This document shows positions 35,201-41,301 of a stretch of 41,301 nucleotides of DNA, in pieces (position 1 is the stretch's first letter; every line of letters starts with the position of its first letter). The notes beneath the pieces are model-generated. The model did no database searches and was not told the DNA's origin. It saw nothing but the letters and a program-made list of their open reading frames with translations. Made by a program: the position numbers and the translations under genes. This DNA is from Bacteroidota bacterium (GTDB lineage: Bacteria; Bacteroidota; Bacteroidia; Chitinophagales; Chitinophagaceae), in contig JAHEFI010000014.1 in assembly GCA_024640255.1 (NCBI GenBank), positions 1 through 41,301 of the forward strand. The letters are read 5' to 3'.

Positions 35201-35500
35201 ACCTAAAGTCAAAGTGATATCATTTGTTGTTTCAGTTTTGAAACCTACAAAAGATGCACTAATTGAATAAGGACCACCAATTTTCAAGTTAGCTAAGTTG
35301 TAACGACCATCCTGACGAGTAGAAGTTGTATACTTCGTACCTGTTGGTTCATGGATAGCTACAACGGTAGCACCAGCAATTGCAGTCTTACCGCTCAAAA
35401 CTGTACCCTGGATCTCAGAAGTAGTTTCTTGAGCTTTTGCTCCGAAAGAAATTGATGTAACCATCAATAACGAAAGGAGAAATTTCCCGATTGTTTTCAT
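32258..35500 (-). CDS. Oar-like TonB-dependent outer-membrane receptor
   Basis: This 1080-residue protein has a signal peptide ending FGAKAQ (about residue 23). A carboxypeptidase-regulatory-like domain (about 28-112, IQGTVLSGKTAIAGATVVAI) is followed by LKEVVVRSG, a plug (about 120-240, LNNITIDGANFNNSFGLASD and SVTRSGKNQTFG) and a large barrel ending IQLGVRYIF. The plug start and the DVNGDGFSNDLMYIPRN stretch are typical of Oar-family receptors, which lack a SusD partner; none is next to it. Oar proteins have been linked to export or adhesion in other bacteria. Substrate unknown. Promoter candidate: TTTCTTTG on the minus strand at 35535-35528, with position 2 differing from consensus. Confidence 0.92.
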   Translation of the reverse strand: MKTIGKFLLSLLMVTSISFGAKAQETTSEIQGTVLSGKTAIAGATVVAIHEPTGTKYTTSTRQDGRYNLANLKIGGPYSISASFVGFKTETTNDITLTLGQAHRQNFTLVETSNTLKEVVVRSGSDKVFSANRTGGQETINRRLIEGTPTTTRSWKDVTKLVPSANGTSFQGISSQLNNITIDGANFNNSFGLASDIGGQAGAQAISLDAIEQIQVNTSPFDVKYGGFNGAGINSVTRSGKNQTFGSVYQYFKNKDWQGYDIGSTHFAKAPFEYDLKGFTAGGAIVKNKLFFFLNGEQESNTVPGTSWVAADASNVPNGTTVSQAKAADLDALASFLKSKYSFDPGPYQGYTYASASKRLTAKIDWNINANNTFTIKYNYLKSYAEIPPSNSGAANTSIGRRPGNTAMPYYGAGYVINNNAKVVIAELNTRFSNSANNKLQIGYTQLRDYRSSLSSKTDFPLVDILDGNGNPYTSFGYEQYTYGNKLNTDIYQLNDVFTKYVGGHEITIGTQNSFKKYANGFSPSYQGVYRFASLADFYASAAGTKAALRYDLSYTLGGGEFPLVGPKDLELGVFLQDKWKIRDNFTFTYGVRADYTQFYNTFLYNPVVDTLTQFYNGIHANTGAAPNQAVQISPRIGYNWDVFSDQSLQFRGGTGLFQGAPPFVWISNQASNSGMALFGSISGGTGYMFSPDVNAYRPTVTAGLSKSYSINVADPNYKFPQVWKTTLAADKKVLGFTVTVEATHIRNINATVFQNIALPSTGLITLADGRVRFPYTSVYPIGGSAKAAINNPSIGNAIYMTNANVGYVNTLFVQVQRTFKNLYVSAAYNYQEAKDATVNGSTASTMWGSKPVFGNSNIPTQSYSNNYLPHRFIAQAIYKKEYLKHFATSVGVFAEIAPNYVTSYIYNGDVNGDGFSNDLMYIPRNANEIALTTISGDSRTLQELWPQLSQFIDNHPYLSKHRGEYAQRNAAILPWTGRLDLNVTQDVTFNVKGRKQTLRFTADVYNFTNMLNKNWGVYDVPTTTTPLTFTGTFKGNMPVFTFPYYNTATKTPLQQAWKHDASTTSASRYQIQLGVRYIF

Positions 35501-35617
35501 ACCTGATTGTTGTTTGTTTTAGTGATGCAAAGAAACTAAAAGAAACTGTATAATAAGATATGTGCTTTTAAGTTTTTATTAACAAATAGTAGCAAAATGA
35601 ATTTATCAGCGACTTAT

Positions 35618-35639
35618 ATATAATATAAAAATATTATAT
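35618..35639. repeat. AT-only hairpin after phoH
   Basis: ATATAATAT (35618-35626) and ATATTATAT (35631-35639) form a 9-bp stem with an AAAA loop, just 5 bases beyond the phoH stop on the minus strand. It may serve as a weak terminator. Otherwise the 143-base gap to the receptor gene holds only the candidate promoter. Confidence 0.4.
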
Positions 35640-35643
35640 TAAT

Positions 35644-36624
35644 TTATCGATGGTAGGAATTCTCGGTTTCGTTTTCTCTTTCCCTGTCATAAGCTTTGAT
35701 GATGGCTTTCACCAATTTATGTCTTACCACATCCTCCTCATCTAATTCAATATGGGCAATACCATCAATATCTCTTAAAATTCGGGAAGCTTTTTCTAAA
35801 CCACTTCTTTGATTTCTTGGTAAATCCACCTGAGTGGGGTCCCCTGTGATAATGGCTTTTGCATTGGCACCAATACGTGTTAAAAACATTTTGATTTGTA
35901 AATCATTGGCATTTTGCGATTCATCCAAAATGATAAATGCATTATCCAAAGTTCTACCTCTCATGTAGGCAAGTGGTGCAATTTCAATGGTGCGTGTAGA
36001 CATGTAATAGCCTAATTTATCTGCAGGTATCATATCATCTAACGCATCATATAAAGGTCTTAAATACGGATCAATTTTTTCTTTTAAATCTCCAGGTAAA
36101 AAACCTAAACTTTCTCCTGCTTCCACAGCAGGTCTTGTTAAAATAATTTTTTTAACCAATTTATTTTTTAATGCTCTTACAGCTAATGCAACAGCAGTAT
36201 AAGTTTTACCTGTACCTGCTGGTCCAATGGCAAACACAATATCATTTTTGTCTGCAGCAGTTACCATCTTTTTTTGATTGGCAGTTCTGGCTCTAACTGT
36301 TTTTCCATTAGGTCCAAACACCAATACTTCGTTGGGGTTTTTATCTACAAAATTGTCTATCACTTCTGCATCATCACCTCCTAAAATTTGTTCAAAATAA
36401 TTTTCACTCAAATGGCCGTTGCGCTCCATGTATTGAATGATTAAATCTATTTTTTCTTTTGCTGCTTCAATTTGTTCTGGTGCACCACTTAGTTTTATTT
36501 GTGTGCCTCTTGATAAAATTTTTAATAATGGAAATTTCTTTTTTAAGATGTCGAATTTGTTATTGTTAACGCCAAAGAATTCAATGGGATTAACTGTCTC
36601 TAGATTGATAATAGTGTCAGTCAA
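35644..36624 (-). CDS. phoH: PhoH-family ATPase
   Basis: This 326-residue cytoplasmic protein has an N-terminal KH-like part (LKILSRGTQIKLSGAPEQIE, about 34-53) and a PhoH ATPase core. Walker A is FAIGPAGTGKTYTAVALAVR (about 131-150), followed by RPAVEAGESLGFLPGDLKEK, Walker B NAFIILDESQNAN, and TGDPTQVDLPRNQRSGL. PhoH proteins are linked to RNA metabolism and ribosome maturation. The start is TTG at 36624; no ATG is nearby, and the N-terminus TDTIINLETVNPIEFFGVNN looks intact, so TTG appears to be genuine. Confidence 0.93.
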   Translation of the reverse strand: MTDTIINLETVNPIEFFGVNNNKFDILKKKFPLLKILSRGTQIKLSGAPEQIEAAKEKIDLIIQYMERNGHLSENYFEQILGGDDAEVIDNFVDKNPNEVLVFGPNGKTVRARTANQKKMVTAADKNDIVFAIGPAGTGKTYTAVALAVRALKNKLVKKIILTRPAVEAGESLGFLPGDLKEKIDPYLRPLYDALDDMIPADKLGYYMSTRTIEIAPLAYMRGRTLDNAFIILDESQNANDLQIKMFLTRIGANAKAIITGDPTQVDLPRNQRSGLEKASRILRDIDGIAHIELDEEDVVRHKLVKAIIKAYDRERENETENSYHR

Positions 36625-36723
36625 GGGATTTAATTTAAAGGGTTAGTGTGGGATTAAATCTACCTACACAATTTAAAATACGGAAATCAAAAATGCAAGT
36701 ATTAAATACGCACATTTGTGGAT

Positions 36724-36756
36724 TACTAAAATGATAACATTCAGTTCATTTTAGTA
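36724..36756. repeat. Perfect 11-bp inverted repeat between rpe and phoH
   Basis: TACTAAAATGA (36724-36734) and TCATTTTAGTA (36746-36756) enclose an 11-nt loop. It lies 28 bases after the rpe stop on the minus strand without a clear T run there, but TTTTAT follows on the plus side. A terminator for rpe or a regulatory stem ahead of phoH are both possible. Confidence 0.5.
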
Positions 36757-36783
36757 TTTTATAGAAATAGAAAAACGCTGGGA

Positions 36784-37434
36784 CTATCTAATTGCTTTTA
36801 ATGTAGCGATCATTTGTTTGGGGTCTGCAGCTTTGAAAACAGTAGTGCCTGCAACTAATACATCTGCACCGGCAGCCACTAATTTGGCAGCATTATTTTC
36901 TGTAACGCCACCATCAATTTCAATAAGGGTAGTAGCTCCAGCTGTAGTAATTATTTGCTTCAAAACTTTCACTTTTTCGTAAGTGTGCTCAATAAATTTC
37001 TGTCCACCGAAACCAGGATTCACGCTCATTACACAAACCAAGTCTATATCTTTAATTACCTCTTTTAATAATTCAACTGAGGTATGTGGATTAATGGCTA
37101 CACCTGCTTTCATCCCATGCGCTTTGATTTGTTGTAAAGTGCTATGTAAATGAGGACAAGCTTCGTAATGTACTGTTAATATATCTGCACCTGCTTTTTT
37201 AAAATCTGCAATATATTTTTCAGGAGACACAATCATTAAATGCACATCCAAAACTTTTGTTGTAGCAGTTTTGATTTGTTCAATGATAGGTAAACCGTAA
37301 CTAATATTGGGAACAAAACTACCATCCATTACATCTAAGTGAAAATATTCGGCCTCAGATTCATTTAACATTTTACAAGCTTCGCTTAATTTTAAAAAGT
37401 CGGCTGCTAATAAGGAAGGTGCAATGATTGGCAT
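36784..37434 (-). CDS. rpe: Ribulose-phosphate 3-epimerase
   Basis: This 216-residue TIM-barrel enzyme interconverts ribulose 5-phosphate and xylulose 5-phosphate in the pentose phosphate pathway. APSLLAADFLKL at the N-terminus, FHLDVMDGSFVPNISYG (metal-binding His and Asp, about 31-47), DVHLMIVSP, MSVNPGFGGQKF and EIDGGVTENNAAKL (catalytic Asp) are all present. Length is typical. It is divergent from the PD40 gene with a 52-base gap holding back-to-back -7 boxes. Confidence 0.97.
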   Translation of the reverse strand: MPIIAPSLLAADFLKLSEACKMLNESEAEYFHLDVMDGSFVPNISYGLPIIEQIKTATTKVLDVHLMIVSPEKYIADFKKAGADILTVHYEACPHLHSTLQQIKAHGMKAGVAINPHTSVELLKEVIKDIDLVCVMSVNPGFGGQKFIEHTYEKVKVLKQIITTAGATTLIEIDGGVTENNAAKLVAAGADVLVAGTTVFKAADPKQMIATLKAIR

Positions 37435-37449
37435 GGTCTTTATTTCTTA

Positions 37450-37457
37450 CAAAATTA
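37450..37457 (-). promoter_or_regulatory. -7 box TAATTTTG of rpe
   Basis: Minus-strand TAATTTTG (37457-37450) matches TAnnTTTG and ends 15 bases before the rpe ATG at 37434. No well-spaced TTG is seen. Confidence 0.5.
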
Positions 37458-37459
37458 AG

Positions 37460-37467
37460 TACTTTTG
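37460..37467 (+). promoter_or_regulatory. -7 box TACTTTTG of the PD40 gene
   Basis: Plus-strand TACTTTTG matches TAnnTTTG and ends 19 bases before the ATG at 37487. It begins 3 bases from the opposing rpe box, leaving 2 bases between them. Confidence 0.5.
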
Positions 37468-37486
37468 CACTCAATTAAAAAAGTAT

Positions 37487-38554
37487 ATGAATAAGTTAAC
37501 CCTATTTTTTGCAGCTATATTAAGCTTTTCAACAGTTTTTAGTCAACAAGATTCTGTTTTATTTGCAGGTGAGCATCATTTTAAAAACATTATTCAATTA
37601 ACCAATGGGGGAGATAATGCAGAAGCTTATTGGAGCTATGATAGTAAGCGAATTACTTTTCAAAGAACCAATCCTAAAGAAGGTATTAATTGCGATCAAA
37701 TTTTTATGGGTTTAGTACCTACCAATAATAACACTCCATTTACTTACAAGTCAATTAGTGGAGGAAAGGGAAGAACTACTTGTTCTTATTTTTTACCAGA
37801 TGGGAAACATATTATATATGCATCTACTATCGGAGGTGGTGTTGATTGCCCTCCAGCAGTAGATAGAGCAAAGTATGGTAATAAATATATTTGGCCTTTA
37901 TATAATAGCTATGATATTTACATGGCTGATACTTCTGGCAAAGTGATCAAACAATTAACCAATGCAAAAGGGTATGATGCAGAAGCAACTTTATCTTATG
38001 ATGGAAAGAAAATGATTTATTGTAGTGATAAGGAAGGTGATTTAGAATTATATGTAATGGATTTAGCTACTGGAAAAGAAAAAAGAATCACCCATACTTT
38101 GGGTTATGATGGTGGTGCATGGTTTAGTCCTGATGGAAAGAAGATTGTATGGAGAGCAAGCAGACCAAGCACTCCAGAAGAAATTGAAGAATATAAATCT
38201 TTATTAGCAGAGGGTATGGTGGCTCCAACAAAAATGGAAGTTTGGATTGCCAATGCAGATGGTTCTGATGCAAAACAAATTACTCATTTAGGTCAAGCCA
38301 ACTGGGCGCCTAATTTTACACCAGACGGAAAGCATATTATTTTTTGTAGCAACCACGAATACAAAAGAGGATTCCCTTTTAATATGTACCTAATGGATTT
38401 AGAAGGAAATAATATTGAGAAAATTAGCAGAGATAAAGGATTTGATGCTTTCCCGATGTTTAGTTTTGATGGCAAGAAAATTATTTTTGCTTCCAACAGA
38501 AACAATGGAGGCACAAGAGATACCAATTTATTTGTAGCAGATTGGGTAGAATAG
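37487..38554 (+). CDS. Secreted TolB-like PD40 beta-propeller protein
   Basis: This 355-residue protein has a signal peptide of about 19 residues ending TVFSQ. The mature part is a WD40-like (PD40) propeller with repeats such as AYWSYDSKRITFQRT, ATLSYDGKKMIYCSDKEGDL, AWFSPDGKKIVWRASRP, PNFTPDGKHIIFCSNHEYK and PMFSFDGKKIIFASNRN. The x-SPDG-KK-I pattern is that of TolB-type propellers, which act as periplasmic binding platforms. An ATG at 37424 is in frame but would precede the signal peptide and overlap rpe, so ATG 37487 is chosen. No peptidase or other domain follows. Partner and role are unknown. Confidence 0.88.
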   Translation: MNKLTLFFAAILSFSTVFSQQDSVLFAGEHHFKNIIQLTNGGDNAEAYWSYDSKRITFQRTNPKEGINCDQIFMGLVPTNNNTPFTYKSISGGKGRTTCSYFLPDGKHIIYASTIGGGVDCPPAVDRAKYGNKYIWPLYNSYDIYMADTSGKVIKQLTNAKGYDAEATLSYDGKKMIYCSDKEGDLELYVMDLATGKEKRITHTLGYDGGAWFSPDGKKIVWRASRPSTPEEIEEYKSLLAEGMVAPTKMEVWIANADGSDAKQITHLGQANWAPNFTPDGKHIIFCSNHEYKRGFPFNMYLMDLEGNNIEKISRDKGFDAFPMFSFDGKKIIFASNRNNGGTRDTNLFVADWVE

Positions 38555-38582
38555 TTTATTTTAGAATAACAAAACATATTAT

Positions 38583-39023
38583 ATGAATACAGGTTTATTA
38601 CATTTACATAATGCCCTAAGATGGTTGATTTTAATTTCTTTATTAGTAAGCATCTATCAATTATATGCTAAGAAAGACGCTTTGAAAACCAGCAAGATTT
38701 TATTAATTTCCTCTCATACAACTTTGTTATTGGGTTTATATCAGTACTTTTTTGGTCCAGTGGGTTTAAAGATGATTCAAGCAGCTGGCATGGGAGTAGC
38801 CATGAAAGACGCGACTACTCGTTTCTGGGCGGTGGAGCATATCAGTTCAATGTTAATTGCCATAGTGTTGATCACTATTGGTCATATTAGCTACAAAAAG
38901 ACTCAAAATGGATCCAAAACCACCATTTTTTATGTAATTGCCCTTTTATTGATCGTTTTGGCGATGCCATGGCCTTTTAGAGAGGGAATTGGAAGACCTT
39001 GGTTTCCAGGGATGGCTCATTAG
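38583..39023 (+). CDS. Four-helix membrane protein of unknown function
   Basis: This 146-residue protein has four hydrophobic helices (about residues 11-28, 37-55, 85-103 and 114-130). Histidines recur near or within helices: LHLHNALRW, ISSHTTLL, VEHISSML and TIGHISYKK, a layout that recalls small b-type cytochromes with two heme ligands in paired helices. Similar Bacteroidota proteins are sometimes labelled cytochrome b; the heme idea is inference only. The C-terminal MPWPFREGIGRPWFPGMAH is distinctive. It lies 28 bases after the PD40 gene and is ended by a strong terminator at 39064-39090. Confidence 0.8.
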   Translation: MNTGLLHLHNALRWLILISLLVSIYQLYAKKDALKTSKILLISSHTTLLLGLYQYFFGPVGLKMIQAAGMGVAMKDATTRFWAVEHISSMLIAIVLITIGHISYKKTQNGSKTTIFYVIALLLIVLAMPWPFREGIGRPWFPGMAH

Positions 39024-39063
39024 AATGTAACATATTGATTTACAATATATTGTGATTTATTTG

Positions 39064-39090
39064 AAAAGGAGAAGCCTGTCTTCTCCTTTT
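39064..39090 (+). terminator. Terminator before the ribosomal cluster
   Basis: AAAAGGAGAAG (39064-39074) and CTTCTCCTTTT (39080-39090) form a perfect 11-bp stem with a 5-nt loop and end in TTTT-A-TTTT. It separates the membrane-protein gene from infA. Confidence 0.85.
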
Positions 39091-39147
39091 ATTTTGGGCT
39101 TTTTAGAAGAATTAATCGGTATTTTTTCTTAATTCCATTCATTTCCA

Positions 39148-39155
39148 TATCTTTG
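39148..39155 (+). promoter_or_regulatory. -7 box TATCTTTG of infA
   Basis: TATCTTTG matches TAnnTTTG exactly and is followed by GCAACC, the same seven-base sequence GCAACCC context as at the tRNA-Asp promoter. It ends 16 bases before the infA ATG. It lies after the terminator at 39064-39090, so the cluster should start here. Confidence 0.65.
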
Positions 39156-39171
39156 CAACCCCAAAATAAGT

Positions 39172-39390
39172 ATGTCAAAACAACCGCTGATTAAACAAGA
39201 TGGAGTTATTATTGAAGCACTGAGCAATGCTATGTTCAGAGTAAAGCTTGAAAATGGTCACGAAATCTTAGCAACAATTTCTGGAAAAATGCGCATGCAC
39301 TATATCAGAATTTTGCCTGGAGATAAAGTGGGAGTAGAGATGAGTCCATATGACTTAACAAGGGGAAGAATTATTTTTAGACATAAATAA
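39172..39390 (+). CDS. infA: Translation initiation factor IF-1
   Basis: This 72-residue OB-fold protein binds the ribosomal A site during initiation. The sequence shows [40 protein letters not shown] and the ending [14 protein letters not shown], all typical. Length is exactly the family norm. It heads the infA-rpmJ-rpsM-rpsK-rpsD series with its own promoter. In most relatives it follows secY and map; here it does not. Confidence 0.98.
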   Translation: MSKQPLIKQDGVIIEALSNAMFRVKLENGHEILATISGKMRMHYIRILPGDKVGVEMSPYDLTRGRIIFRHK

Positions 39391-39441
39391 TTCTCAAAAA
39401 AATTAAAAGAATAAGTAGAATAATATTTTAAAAACAAAAAG

Positions 39442-39558
39442 ATGAAAGTTAGAGCATCTATCAAAAAACGTAGTGCCGATTGTAAGATCGTGAAGCGTAA
39501 AGGTAAATTATACGTAATCAACAAAAAGAATCCTCGCTTTAAGCAAAGACAAGGATAG
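39442..39558 (+). CDS. rpmJ: 50S ribosomal protein L36
   Basis: This 38-residue protein starts ATG 39442 and ends TAG 39556-39558. It opens [20 protein letters not shown] and ends NPRFKQRQG, the L36 pattern. The zinc-ribbon ligands of the E. coli form (C11, C14, C27, H33) are reduced to Cys14 alone: S at 11, N at 27, F at 33. This is the zinc-free C-minus type usual in Bacteroidota. It lies 51 bases after infA and 35 before rpsM. Confidence 0.97.
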   Translation: MKVRASIKKRSADCKIVKRKGKLYVINKKNPRFKQRQG

Positions 39559-39593
39559 TAACCATTTAAGTAAATAAAAACAAGTTTTAAAAT

Positions 39594-39974
39594 ATGGCTC
39601 GTATTGCCGGTATAGACTTACCAAAAAACAAAAGAGGAGAAATTGGATTACAATACATTTTCGGTATTGGTCATTCAACTGCTCGTTATATCTTAGAAAA
39701 AGCAAACATCAGTTACGATAAAAAAGTAAATGAGTGGAATGACGAAGAGCAAACTGCAATTCGTAATATCATCAACGCTGAGTTTAAAGTAGAAGGTGCT
39801 TTGAGAAGTGAAGTGTCTATGAGTATTAAGCGTTTATTAGATATCGCTTGTTACCGTGGTTTACGTCACAGAAAAGGTTTACCTGTTCGTGGTCAAAGAA
39901 CTAAGACTAACTCTCGTACTCGTAAGGGTAAGCGTAAGACAGTTGCTGGTAAGAAGAAAGTAGCTAAAAAATAA
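39594..39974 (+). CDS. rpsM: 30S ribosomal protein S13
   Basis: This 126-residue protein of the small subunit head contacts the P-site tRNA and the 50S bridge. [34 protein letters not shown] and the [20 protein letters not shown] segment (residues about 90-109) are diagnostic. The C-terminus is a basic tail ending GKKKVAKK. Arginine codons are largely CGT. A structured 172-base gap follows it. Confidence 0.98.
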   Translation: MARIAGIDLPKNKRGEIGLQYIFGIGHSTARYILEKANISYDKKVNEWNDEEQTAIRNIINAEFKVEGALRSEVSMSIKRLLDIACYRGLRHRKGLPVRGQRTKTNSRTRKGKRKTVAGKKKVAKK

Positions 39975-39980
39975 TAACCT

Positions 39981-40089
39981 AGGGTAATATTGGGAAACTA
40001 ATATTACCCTTTGCTATAAAAATCCCTATCAGAATTGGATCCTGTTCAACCAACAGGGGAGATTTGATACGGTTTCCGCCTCGGCGGAA
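39981..40089 (+). promoter_or_regulatory. Structured leader between rpsM and rpsK
   Basis: Three hairpins occur in this 172-base gap. AGGGTAATATT (39981-39991) pairs with AATATTACCCT (40000-40010). CCTGTT (40041-40046) pairs with AACAGG (40052-40057). TTCCGC (40074-40079) pairs with GCGGAA (40084-40089) around a CTCG loop and is followed by TTTT at 40090-40093. The last resembles a weak terminator, so attenuation or autoregulation by a ribosomal protein is possible. Confidence 0.5.
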
Positions 40090-40146
40090 TTTTCTATTAA
40101 ATAACCCGCTCTGTTTTGATAAAAAATAGAGCACACCTCAAGTAAA

Positions 40147-40557
40147 ATGGCTAAACCACAAAAAGCACAAAACAGTGCAAAAGCAGCTGCAAAAAAGAGA
40201 GTCGTTAAAATCGACGCAGCAGGCGAAGTGCGTATCAACGCAAGTTTCAACAATTTAATTATCGCATTCACTAACAAAGCTGGTCAAGTAATTAGCTGGA
40301 GCAGTGCTGGTAAAATGGGCTTCAGAGGTTCTAAGAAGAACACTCCATATGCAGCTCAAATGGCAGCAGCTGACGCAGCAAAAGTTGCATTAGACGCTGG
40401 TGTGAAGAGAGTAGATGTATTTGTAAAAGGTCCAGGTTCTGGTCGTGAAGGAGCTATTCGTTCTATTTCTCAATCAGGTATCGAAGTAACTTCTATCCGT
40501 GACGTGACTCCAATGCCACATAACGGTTGTCGTCCTCCAAAACAAAGAAGAGTATAA
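40147..40557 (+). CDS. rpsK: 30S ribosomal protein S11
   Basis: This 136-residue protein of the small-subunit platform binds 16S rRNA near the E site. The Lys/Ala-rich start ([20 protein letters not shown]) is an N-terminal extension, followed by the core [53 protein letters not shown] and the end [15 protein letters not shown]. It is preceded by the structured 172-base gap and followed by 89 bases before rpsD. Confidence 0.98.
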   Translation: MAKPQKAQNSAKAAAKKRVVKIDAAGEVRINASFNNLIIAFTNKAGQVISWSSAGKMGFRGSKKNTPYAAQMAAADAAKVALDAGVKRVDVFVKGPGSGREGAIRSISQSGIEVTSIRDVTPMPHNGCRPPKQRRV

Positions 40558-40646
40558 CACTAACAATATTATTTAAACCGGGTATTGCATTCATTTTAGA
40601 TTTTTACTGATGCTTTACCGTCACCAAAAAATCAAAAACAATAATT

Positions 40647-41252
40647 ATGGCACGTTACACAGGTCCCAAAACAAAGATTTCCCGCATTTTCGGCGAACCT
40701 ATCTTAGGAAACGCTAAATGGTTGGGTAAAAACAGCAACCCTCCAGGTCAACACGGTGCGCAAAGAAAGCGTAAGCAATTAGGAGAGTATGCATTGCAAT
40801 TAAGAGAAAAGCAAAAAGCAAAATACACTTATGGTGTATTAGAGCGTCAATTCCGTAAAACATTTGAAGAAGCATCTCGTTTAAAAGGTGTTAAAGGTGA
40901 AAACTTGATCAAATTGTTGGAAGCACGTTTAGACAATACCATTTTCAGAATGGGTTTAGCAGCTAGCCGTCCAGAAGCACGTCAGTTGGTAGCTCATAAG
41001 CATATCGCAGTAAACGGTGAAGTAACTAATGTACCTTCTTACACTTGTAAGCCAGGTGATGTAATCACTTACCGTTCTAAGAGTGCACACAATACTTCTA
41101 TCGTAAGCAAGCAACGTCCTTCTAGCACGAAGTTTAGCTGGGTAGATTGGAATCCAAACACGAACACTGGTACATTCATCGCAATGCCAGAGCGTGAAGC
41201 AGTTCCAGAGAATATCAAAGAACAATTAATCGTTGAATTGTATTCTAAATAG
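40647..41252 (+). CDS. rpsD: 30S ribosomal protein S4
   Basis: This 201-residue protein nucleates 16S rRNA folding and in many bacteria represses the alpha operon. MARYTGPKTKISRIFGEPIL starts it; PPGQHGAQRKRKQLGEYALQ and the S4 RNA-binding domain (about 92-155, LEARLDNTIFRMGLAASRPE and VAHKHIAVNGEVTNVPSY) follow. Length fits. No zinc-type CxxC cluster is present at the N-terminus. rpoA is expected downstream, outside the window. Confidence 0.98.
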   Translation: MARYTGPKTKISRIFGEPILGNAKWLGKNSNPPGQHGAQRKRKQLGEYALQLREKQKAKYTYGVLERQFRKTFEEASRLKGVKGENLIKLLEARLDNTIFRMGLAASRPEARQLVAHKHIAVNGEVTNVPSYTCKPGDVITYRSKSAHNTSIVSKQRPSSTKFSWVDWNPNTNTGTFIAMPEREAVPENIKEQLIVELYSK

Positions 41253-41269
41253 TAGCACTTAACAACATT

Positions 41270-41285
41270 TCTTTCTTCGGAAAGA
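41270..41285 (+). other. UUCG-tetraloop hairpin after rpsD
   Basis: TCTTTC (41270-41275) pairs with GAAAGA (41280-41285) around TTCG, giving a C(UUCG)G tetraloop, one of the most stable RNA loops. It is followed by an A-rich run, not T, to the window end, so it is more likely an mRNA stability or translational element ahead of the next gene than a terminator. Confidence 0.55.
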
Positions 41286-41301
41286 TTCAAATAAAAAAAA
41301 G

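Noticed and set aside
39442..39558. Defective L36 because its zinc ligands are missing
   Set aside because: The zinc-free C-minus form is normal in Bacteroidota, so this is not a decayed gene.
1..41301. CRISPR arrays, insertion sequences, phage genes or toxin-antitoxin pairs
   Set aside because: No regularly spaced direct repeats, transposase, integrase or phage structural motifs were seen anywhere in the window.

Overview
The window is about 41.3 kb of AT-rich chromosome from a member of the Bacteroidota, most likely a Chitinophagaceae-type bacterium (the phylum is well supported; the family is an inference from the overall character of the proteins). The signs are a SusC/SusD pair, an Oar-like TonB-dependent receptor, lipoproteins with an SxxC/TxxC lipobox, an L36 lacking the zinc ligands, almost no Shine-Dalgarno sequences, and repeated promoter boxes of the Bacteroidota type TAnnTTTG. 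No rRNA, CRISPR array, insertion sequence, integrase or phage gene was seen. No gene-free stretch exceeds 300 bases; the longest is about 237 bases at 19332-19568.

Layout. (1) 1-4717, plus strand: the 3' end of rpoC, a Skp/OmpH-like periplasmic protein, then an APC permease, heptose-7-phosphate kinase and ispD in a tight run. (2) 4737-13119: a Gfo/Idh oxidoreductase and anmK are divergent. anmK converges on a minus-strand operon read deoR, susC, susD, murQ. AnmK makes MurNAc-6-phosphate and MurQ consumes it, so the region looks like a small locus for taking up and breaking down peptidoglycan-derived amino sugars, with its own outer-membrane import pair and DeoR-type regulator. (3) 13166-16551, minus: an exported class V PLP enzyme translationally coupled to a ThuA plus sorbosone/glucose-dehydrogenase-like lipoprotein. 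(4) 16631-22870, plus: a VIT1/CCC1 metal transporter, a secreted M28 peptidase, a small four-cysteine secreted protein, and two tandem paralogous FG-GAP lipoproteins. (5) 22906-31060: tRNA-Asp, accA, dapA, mutS (minus), then SpoU methyltransferase, UbiA-type prenyltransferase, ruvX, def and an unknown secreted protein. (6) 31081-37434, minus: a YbdK-like carboxylate-amine ligase, an Oar-like TonB receptor, phoH and rpe. (7) 37487-41301, plus: a secreted PD40 propeller protein, a four-helix membrane protein, then infA-rpmJ-rpsM-rpsK-rpsD. The ribosomal cluster has its own promoter and is cut off from the secY/map side on which it usually depends.

The observations most worth following up are the deoR-susC-susD-murQ operon opposite anmK, with an inverted repeat at its promoter; two genes (anmK and the SpoU methyltransferase) whose -7 box ends exactly 3 nt before the ATG, suggesting leaderless mRNAs; the tandem FG-GAP lipoproteins preceded by a perfect 17-bp hairpin; and structured leaders inside the ribosomal cluster. 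All product names rest on motif recognition by eye; no database search was run.
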